From positions 682,001 through 746,000 of the forward strand of contig NC_057381.1 in NCBI RefSeq assembly GCF_016906535.1: a stretch of 64,000 bases of DNA, written 5' to 3'. The notes beneath the pieces are model-generated. The model was not told where the DNA came from and searched no databases. It worked only from the letters and a program-made list of their open reading frames with translations. The translations under genes were made by a program, and so were the position numbers. The DNA is from Rhizoctonia solani. Lineage: Eukaryota; Basidiomycota; Agaricomycetes; Cantharellales; Ceratobasidiaceae. Shown here piece by piece: positions 57,375-64,000 of this stretch. The number at the start of each line of letters is the position of its first letter. The stretch's first letter is position 1.

Positions 57375-58961
57375 AATGATAATAACAAGGGTAGACTATT
57401 AAATGCGGCGAAATAGAACTCAAAGGCAAGGAAAATCGAGAAAACCAAGCAACACTGTTAATGAGAACTGACCCCTCCTGCTCTCCCATCTTTTATAGGA
57501 GACTCGGAGTGGATTGGCACGAATCACACTTTGGTAAATTATCGCGTCGAAGCGCTCAAGGTCTGTAGGTGCGTCGCGCAATGACACAGCAGGCGGAACC
57601 GCCGGAGTCCCCTTTTTCTGAACGAATATTCCACTTAATGGGATAGGGGGAAGCAGAGCGGCCTTGTTTACTCCAAGCTTGACTTTTCGTGTCCATATTG
57701 ACAGTTGTTTAACTCCAATAATTGCCGGTATAGTGGCGTTAGCTCCGGGTGCCAACAGACTGCGCTCCGAGCAACCCCTCTATGTTCCAGTATTGAAATT
57801 CATTGATTGTTTTAAGCTATAGTTAATATATTGTGGATTGTACATACTATTGCCTACTCCCTATCATTCCGAATGACGCCAGTCGTTTGAGGATTAATTA
57901 AAAGCAAAACTCCCAGCGCGGTTACTGCGCCACTAGTATGGATCTGCAGTTTCCACCCCGTGATTAAAATCAGTAATTTCCTAAAAAGGTAGTCACCATA
58001 GTTAGTTACCGGAGTCGTAGCTTCGCCAGACGTGAAACCCGTGAAGCGTTAGTTGAGGGAAAAGGATCGGCTCGCTTTTTCAAGGCTATCGCGGTCGTCA
58101 CAGGAGCTAGAAAATGTCCGGAGAATCAAAAGCGCTCATTGGTTTGGGATCAACCCCAGTCTGATTCATAGATAGCCAAAACATGAGCTACGGTGTGGAA
58201 GAAACACGTGGAATAATAGTCCCTGAGCGCAGGTGCGATGATGGCGATTTCAGCAAACTGCCGGGGTAGCTGGCGCAAGCTTTATTTCGTATAGCTAGCC
58301 ACGATATCCATGGGGCGGTGGGGATCCAGAGATCGTATGTTACTAGCCAGGCTGATTGCCAGACGAGGTCGGGGATCTGAGGTCGAGTGTGCTGGGGAGT
58401 GGATCAAACGACACCTGTGGCTGTGACTTAGTCATATGGATTTTATGTCACAATGACCTCTCCAGGGGTATCTTCCCCGCTATCTCTACGCCGACAACGA
58501 TTCTAAGCCTGGGCTTATATAGTATGTGCCAGAAGAGGAGAGCGATGCGACTGTTGAAGCACAGCGATAATTGATCTTTCACCCCGTGCGGCTCGCTAGT
58601 GGACTGACCATGTACTGGAGCTTGTTCATCATCCAGAGAAGGAATGCCTATTTTGAACAAACCTTTGCTTCGGGACTTGTCGCTACACCCTGTGAGATGA
58701 TCTCCATCGCTCAATCGGCCTGCGTTTACGTCCCAACAAGAATCGGGAGTCCTCACAGCCAGCCCCCCATGCCTCGATGTTCCAACGTGGTGCTGTCTCG
58801 GATTCTCCCTGTGGTGCTCAATGAGGCCTTTGTCTGGTCTCGAACGTGGCATATGGAATATGAAGTGAATAAAAGATCCCGGGATCTCTTCTGATGAGCT
58901 CTCACTCCTCCCGACCACCTCGGCCGCGGCCTCTACCTTCTGGACATCGAGGACTATAACC
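57375..58961. other. Intergenic stretch with one unassigned frame
   Basis: The minus frame 57420-57755 (111 codons) begins MAPGANATIPAIIGVKQLS but has no recognised domain. A long minus frame at 58448-58972 overlaps the start of the DUF6699 gene and looks like chance. Most of this stretch should be promoter of the DUF6699 gene. Confidence 0.35.
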
Positions 58962-60374
58962 ATGGCACACATTGCTCAGCACTATCGATATGAAAACACT
59001 CACGGTGACGATTTTGACTACCCTGAGCCCAATTATCCCTATCTCTACGCTCCTCGCAGCGACGCCGGCTATACGGTTTGTTTACGTCAACCACCACCAC
59101 GTTTCCCGTCTGACTATTGTTTTGCACAGACCCCAGCAGTCTCTCACGCGCCACTCCCGCCGGCTAGTGTCGCACCTTCTCATCATTCGGGCACATTTTC
59201 TCAGCCCAAGGCGAAACGGCGGGTTCCTGAACGAGCCTACAGCGATACGTCTCGGTCTTCAGGTGGCGATTCTTATATTACACCCTCTCTATCCCAATCC
59301 CAAGTAGGAAACCGTAATCGCACCACGATTTACAATCACAACTACGCAAGCCCTCGCTCTCGGGCCACTTCGTTTGTATCTCGTGAAGACCTTCGCAATA
59401 TTCCCAATGGGCCACCAAGCCCGCCTGTAGCCCCCTTTACCCCTCGTTCCAAGCCACCGACTTTGGTCCCATCTTCCTCGGTGCTTTCTCACCAGTGGGT
59501 ACCCACTAACTATAGTGGCAGCAGCATATCATCACCGAAGCCAGCAAACCCTCGCCGTCTTCGAGGCGTGCTTAAGAATCCCCAACCTTCCAACGATGAT
59601 GCCTCGTACACATCATCTTCCAGCGCCCCCGATGTCATTGAAGGGCCACCACCACCTATTATTGTACCATCTGCCAATGAGCGCACTTTCTCAATGGTTC
59701 AGCCTAGGATAGAGTCGGGTCCATCCTCCGAGCTAGTTATCCATCGTCAATCGAGGGCAATTTCAACAAGTTCTCCCTCGGTAGCCCCTCAAAAGACCCA
59801 ATTTAACGGAAATAGTAACCAAGTCTCACGCCATCTTAGCAAGCCTTGGGACGCACGCTCGCCTCCTCGCCTGGACTCAGCAACCCGAAATACACCGGCC
59901 TTTGATATACCTGGTGTTCATAGCATACAGCTTATTGTTGCTGGATTACCTTGGTCTATACATGTCCGTGCAGGTGCTTCTCGCTCTCGTTCTTCAAAAT
60001 CTCGCTCTCGTTCTCGCTCCGAACAGATCACGATTGGTGACGTTATTGACAGCGTCTATGCTTCATTGAACAAGTCGTTGACGCGCACTGATGTGCGTGC
60101 CGCATCCAATGATACCAAAAAGCGAATTGCACGCGCCGCAGCTGCAGCTGAACGCGAGTCACAACGCGGAGAACATAGCGCGAGGACCGGCAAGCCTTCC
60201 GCAGCTCGTCGAATCGATTTCTTGGGCTCGAGGATATGGTTCTTGGGGTTAGAAAAGAACGATGATTTTGCACGGCGGGAAGGATACGGACTAAGCGAGG
60301 GCGAATTGCATAAGGTGTGGGTGATGCGTTTTAGTTCGACGCCCAATGGCCGTGCAACGACTGTCCCGGTCTGA
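58962..60374 (+). CDS. DUF6699-type fungal protein with long disordered N-terminus
   Basis: One uninterrupted 470-residue frame, unusual in this intron-rich neighbourhood. Residues 1-310 are low-complexity Pro/Ser/Arg-rich sequence (for example NIPNGPPSPPVAPFTPRSKP). The C-terminal part has the folded domain: IQLIVAGLPWSIHVRAG, an inserted Arg-Ser run (SRSRSSKSRSRSRS), ITIGDVIDSVYASLNKSLT, then RIDFLGSRIWFLGL and KVWVMRFSS. These segments match the uncharacterised DUF6699 domain of basidiomycetes. The RS-like run within the domain is odd and may mark a loop open to phosphorylation. The function of the family is unknown. Confidence 0.85.
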   Translation: MAHIAQHYRYENTHGDDFDYPEPNYPYLYAPRSDAGYTVCLRQPPPRFPSDYCFAQTPAVSHAPLPPASVAPSHHSGTFSQPKAKRRVPERAYSDTSRSSGGDSYITPSLSQSQVGNRNRTTIYNHNYASPRSRATSFVSREDLRNIPNGPPSPPVAPFTPRSKPPTLVPSSSVLSHQWVPTNYSGSSISSPKPANPRRLRGVLKNPQPSNDDASYTSSSSAPDVIEGPPPPIIVPSANERTFSMVQPRIESGPSSELVIHRQSRAISTSSPSVAPQKTQFNGNSNQVSRHLSKPWDARSPPRLDSATRNTPAFDIPGVHSIQLIVAGLPWSIHVRAGASRSRSSKSRSRSRSEQITIGDVIDSVYASLNKSLTRTDVRAASNDTKKRIARAAAAAERESQRGEHSARTGKPSAARRIDFLGSRIWFLGLEKNDDFARREGYGLSEGELHKVWVMRFSSTPNGRATTVPV

Positions 60375-60634
60375 CTGACCTCGTGTCTATGAACCTGTGG
60401 GATTAAGACCCTGCTCTAATGACAGTTTCTTTGCGTCTGTTTTTAATTATTACTTTTCATTGTTTTCATGTGTGTAATACTCTGCATGTGTGGGATACTC
60501 TTTCCATTACATACGATCTAGGACTTAGGCTTAATGCCGGAAATGGATTCCGACTTGTAACAACAGCAAATTGTAATACAATCAATGATTATGTCATTTT
60601 TATTTCCTATTTCCTGAGCGATCAATCGACCACA

Positions 60635-61962
60635 ATGTCTGGGCTCCGGTGCTTTGCGTCTGTCTCTCGAGCCTTTCTGGTATGTGCTTCAAGACAAAAC
60701 AAAAACAAAAACAATTAACTGATCGGAATGGCCTTTAAGCCGGTATGTGGCGTGGGTATTCAGCCTCAATTGAGGGTACGAACATTCTCGAGTACCCCCA
60801 TCGCTCTGGCCAAAATATCTTCACCTGGAAAGAAAAAGCGCAGAAAGCGGGTCAAGGTCCGAGAGATCAATCCAGAGGCCATGCCAATAGTGGAAGCCGC
60901 ACATGTACTACGGGCAAGTGGTATTGATTATCCAGGCAGTATCTATGGCACTAAGCATTGGTCTATGGTCTTGCATGGGCTCATTTACTCTGGCGTCCTG
61001 ATATGGACTGATTCTTGTATATGGCCTAACAGTCTGTCGAGGCTAGCCGACCACTCTCTGCGTACGAATTGCACATCAAGACGCAATTTACCCGTGGTCA
61101 AGCGCCCTTGCGAGGCCGAATTGCCTTGCCCCGTGACCCACGGACCCGCGGTGAGACTGTGCTAGTATTTGCAGAGGGAAAGGCAGCTCAGGATGCGCGC
61201 GAGGCCGGCGCCGCCTACGTCGGTGGTGAGGAGCTTGTTCCAAAGGTATGTGCGCATCGCCCCTTCTTGATCCACTGCCCACCCCCAAACCTTGCTGGCC
61301 AACCCTGAACTATACAATTTGATTGTCCGGTGATTTGTGTCGGTGCCAGGTACTCGATGGAACTCTTAGGCCTACCAAGGTGATTTGTACTCCCAACTTG
61401 ATAGGACCCATTACTCCGAAACTTGCAAGATTTTTGGGGCCAAAAGGCACGTTTTCACCCCGCCTGTGTCTAGATTCTCCTTGGCCGACTCAAGTCCCAC
61501 GTTTTGTTACATTCTAGGATTGATGCCGGCAGCTAAGCGCGGGACGGTGACCGAGGACGTCGTTGCGGCTATACGGGAAGCGAAAGGTATGCTCGAATGG
61601 AAAGGCGATAAATTTGGTTACGTCCGTGCCGCAGTTGGACGAGTGAGTTTATTTGCTTTGGTAGTTCTAGGCCTGGATTGGACCCAATAACCATTACCAG
61701 ATCATTTCCCAGTCGAGGAGGTCGAGAACAACGTGCGAACATTTTTACAAACCGTGCGCGATGCCATGACACCAGAGGATGAGGTATTTGCTACTCGTAA
61801 AAAAGCTGGTCAGTCCTGTTCATTTATTTGCACTGGTTATTCACATGACTAACTTTAATACCTCCGCTGTCTCTAGCATCAACCATATTGCAGGTCTATC
61901 TCAGTTCTACCCAAGGCCCGGGCATTGAACTATCTGATGTGGGGTATATCCCATACAAGTAA
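60635..61962 (+). CDS. MRPL1: Mitochondrial large-subunit ribosomal protein uL1m
   Basis: uL1 of the mitoribosome L1 stalk. Exon 1 is 60635-60679 (MSGLRCFASVSRAFL), exon 2 starts 60740 and completes the targeting sequence (RVRTFSSTPIALAK). Then 61033-61245 (TRGQAPLRGRIALPRDPRTR), 61350-61446 (TPNLIGPITPKLARFLGPK), 61518-61642 (GLMPAAKRGTV...WKGDKFGYVRAAVGR), and terminal exons ending IELSDVGYIPYK. These are the uL1 hallmarks. The intron at 61447 has a GC donor. The end of exon 2 (near 60910) could not be placed in phase, and one base is missing near 61704 (ATCATTTCCC, where HFPVEEVENNV needs one more). It converges with RSM22. Confidence 0.85.
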
Positions 61963-62253
61963 TTTCCTTCTTCAAGCTACCGAGTCTTGTGTGGCATTCC
62001 TTGGTGCTCGCAAATAAACACACCAAGATTGTTTACTTTGCAACGCAAGTTCTGGCTATTCAATGAATCAATCTAAAATGATAGAAAAGATGAAACCGGT
62101 GTTCAAGCTATTATGACTTACGTCTGTATTCATGCTTTTCGTGAAGTACTGGGGGAAAGGGGGAGTTCGTGTATTAGGATCAGTGCAATGTGGTATGGAT
62201 ACAGTAAACATTAATTCAGTATAGCGTAGGGCACCGTGGAGACCTCTGTGCGC
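61963..62253. other. Convergent intergenic stretch between uL1m and RSM22
   Basis: AT-rich 3' flanks of the two convergent genes; nothing else seen. Confidence 0.4.
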
Positions 62254-64000
62254 CTAATCCGCCCTCTTTCCAGGTTGGCTGTTTTCCCAATTTTTTTCCA
62301 TCTCGGCCTGAATCTGGGTGGCGAGTTCGCTTGCCTCTCTATTAAGCCAGCTATCAGTTTCTATATCGGGGGGAGCTAAATCAGTGCCGGCGCCCCGACG
62401 TCGGGACTCTCGTAGCCCTTTGCGTCTTGAATTGTCTCTCGACTTTCTTCGCGATGATCCAGCTTCTGACTCCACCTCGAACGCGTTTATGCGATCCTCA
62501 TCGATACTGTCGGTGCTACGCAAATCATCCAGCTCCGAAGTCTCTGACTCGATGTTTGGCTCATCGGCGGCGGGCTGGGTGTGGGAGGGACCAAGTCTAC
62601 GAATTCCACGCGTTCGGATTAGAGGTGTGATGCGGGGTGGGTGAGGAAAAGCGTCCCCCCAACTTGCTTTTCGAGCGTCATAGTATGCCTGTTTACCTTG
62701 GGAGCGAGGGATGGTTATGCGCGCGATCGAACCTATAGGGGCAAAGATGATGGTCAAAAACAATGGTTGACTAAATCGGAGCCCAAGTTGATCAATCGAT
62801 GGATGAACAAACAATGATTGTATGCGTGAAAATAATCTCGTGATAGGCGACGGGGACTATGCCCGAGGCACTAAATGGGCGCCAAACCCCCGAAACGAGT
62901 CATAGTAGAAAGTAGCATGCTCTCCAGGTGATGGGTCGAGGAATAAGGTGTGATCGAGCGCTCAAAGTTTGCGTACCTTCGTTCGTGCAAGTATCCATGA
63001 TCACATGTCCGCTACGCTTCATTGGGGGGTAAATTATTCGAGGCCATGTTCCGATGGCACCACGCAGTACCTCTTCTTCAGAATTTTGTTCGACAGACTC
63101 GATAGGCTCCTGGGTTTGACCCAAGTCATTTCGTTCTATTCCTACTTCATGCGCCATGCCTCCGTGTCCATCAATCCAGTCCACACTCCATCTTCTCCAA
63201 CCTCCAGTACTTGCCGTCCATGTCGGTCTTTCCTTTTACCTTTGGTTTGGCCCTTGCGCTTACCACCTTCTACGACTTCCTCCAGTCGCATTTTTTCAGC
63301 GGATTCACGCCCAACAGCTCCAACTAAGCCCTTGGCTGCCGGGCTGCCGTATTGCTGGGTACGGTGAGTCACAGGGCCCTACGGAAATGAAGTCAGTCAT
63401 TGTGAAGAGAATTGGCTGGCACATTGAGTTGTTTTGATGTACTCACCCTCCCTCTCCGTATGACCACATATGAGTAGGCCACATCTTCGTGGCCCTCACG
63501 CGAATGTTTTGTGTGTCGCAGAAAAGGCGGCGTCTGAACTCGCTGGGTGAAATGGCAAATATCCCGAGTGTTTGGCGAACTATGTAGCGGGCATGCATGA
63601 GAATGGGGACACTGTCACGTGTGGTTAGTGACCATGTCGATATACGTAGCTGCCTACTAACAGGAGCGAGTACATGGCTTCCCGGAGCCCTCTGATTATC
63701 CTCTGACCCCTCGACTCGAGAGTCAAGTTCCTTTCTTCCCAAATCCAAGAGCAGTTCTCTAGCTTGTGCTACACTATCAAACCCTGTGGGAGTTCCATGA
63801 TCGATGATAACCTTTACCCGATAATCTATGTCAGATGATATAGTATATACGTGAACAATTAGAGGCGACTCACCATCCACTCTGCCCCAGACTGCCACAT
63901 TTCTGTGACCATCCGCTTGCGTGCGGTTCCATCAGGAAGCTCCGACAGAGTGAATGCGCATAGAGCTAATGACTGTTCAGGTACGGGCAGTTGAGTATTC
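62254..64000 (-). CDS. RSM22: RSM22/METTL17-type mitoribosome assembly protein, N-terminus off the right edge
   Basis: Member of the Rsm22 methyltransferase-like family needed for mitochondrial small-subunit assembly. Exons visible: 63874 to the edge (ALCAFTLSELPDGTARKRMV, EMWQSGAEWM), 63662-63811 (VIIDHGTPTGFDSVAQAREL), 63447-63611 (CPLHSS...CHFTQRVQTPPFLRHTKHS, with the Cys/His residues of the family's metal site), and 63378 downwards. Near 63050 comes WPRIIYPPMKRSGHVIMDTC, and the last exon has RITIPRSQGKQAYYDARKAS. After this the chain extends about 130 residues in an acidic, Arg/Ser-rich tail to 62254. One base seems lost near 63185 (before GGMAHEVGIERN). Gene context: uL1m is its convergent neighbour. 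Confidence 0.85.

Noticed and set aside
58448..58972. 174-codon minus-strand frame upstream of the DUF6699 gene
   Set aside because: Covers the promoter and start of a well-supported plus-strand gene; no recognisable domain or splice structure.
59289..60346. Minus-strand frames inside the DUF6699 gene
   Set aside because: Shadows of the long low-complexity plus-strand exon.

Overview
The window is nuclear DNA of a filamentous basidiomycete. Nearly every recognisable gene is broken up by many short (about 45-70 nt) GT-AG introns, eukaryotic housekeeping genes are packed on both strands, and there is an intron-bearing tRNA-Met gene, a CACTA-like transposon with a Tnp2-type transposase, a LINE remnant, and plant-cell-wall enzymes (PL3 pectate lyase, GH30). 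The mix recalls Agaricomycetes such as Rhizoctonia/Ceratobasidium, but that placement is an inference.

Layout. 0-5 kb: the tail of an unknown gene, then an intact eEF2 gene. 5.7-9.7 kb: divergent BET2 (Rab geranylgeranyltransferase beta) and UBP6 (proteasome deubiquitinase), both read here with several one-base losses. 9.9-20.4 kb: an intact secreted PR-1/CAP protein, a broken PL3 pectate lyase, a broken GH30 endo-beta-1,6-galactanase and an ARMH3-like armadillo protein. 20.7-28 kb: intact MFS transporter, PTM1/GPR107-like seven-TM protein and splicing factor PRP17. 28.7-39.1 kb: a repeat island with an inverted repeat, a 6.64-kb CACTA-like element (two divergent genes, terminal inverted repeats, GCC target duplication), a 710-bp MITE-like element, a LINE RNase H fragment, a near-perfect hairpin and a small palindromic element. 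40-44.5 kb: tRNA-Met, GPN2, SUB1/PC4, CCT7. 45-57.4 kb: two paralogous small dsRNA-binding-motif genes, mitoribosomal mS45, a ubiquitin-like protein, an eEF2 lysine methyltransferase homologue and a membrane protein. 59-64 kb: a DUF6699 protein, mitoribosomal uL1m and the RSM22 mitoribosome assembly factor, which runs off the right edge.

The most striking pattern is a run of single-base losses. Many conserved genes need one or more one-base insertions, usually in a short homopolymer, to restore the family sequence. Two tandem duplications have copies that differ only by single-base losses, always in the upstream copy (6 in 178 bp, 2 in 148 bp, no substitutions). The simplest reading is error-prone long-read sequence stitched into the assembly; true decay by small deletions is the alternative. 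eEF2, PR-1, MFS, PRP17, CCT7 and the ubiquitin-like gene are clean.

Functional themes: translation and its modification (eEF2, a putative eEF2 methyltransferase, tRNA-Met), protein folding and turnover (CCT7, UBP6), and the mitochondrial ribosome (mS45, uL1m, RSM22). Exon boundaries were placed by splice signals plus family homology read by eye; where I could not place them, only the gene span is given.
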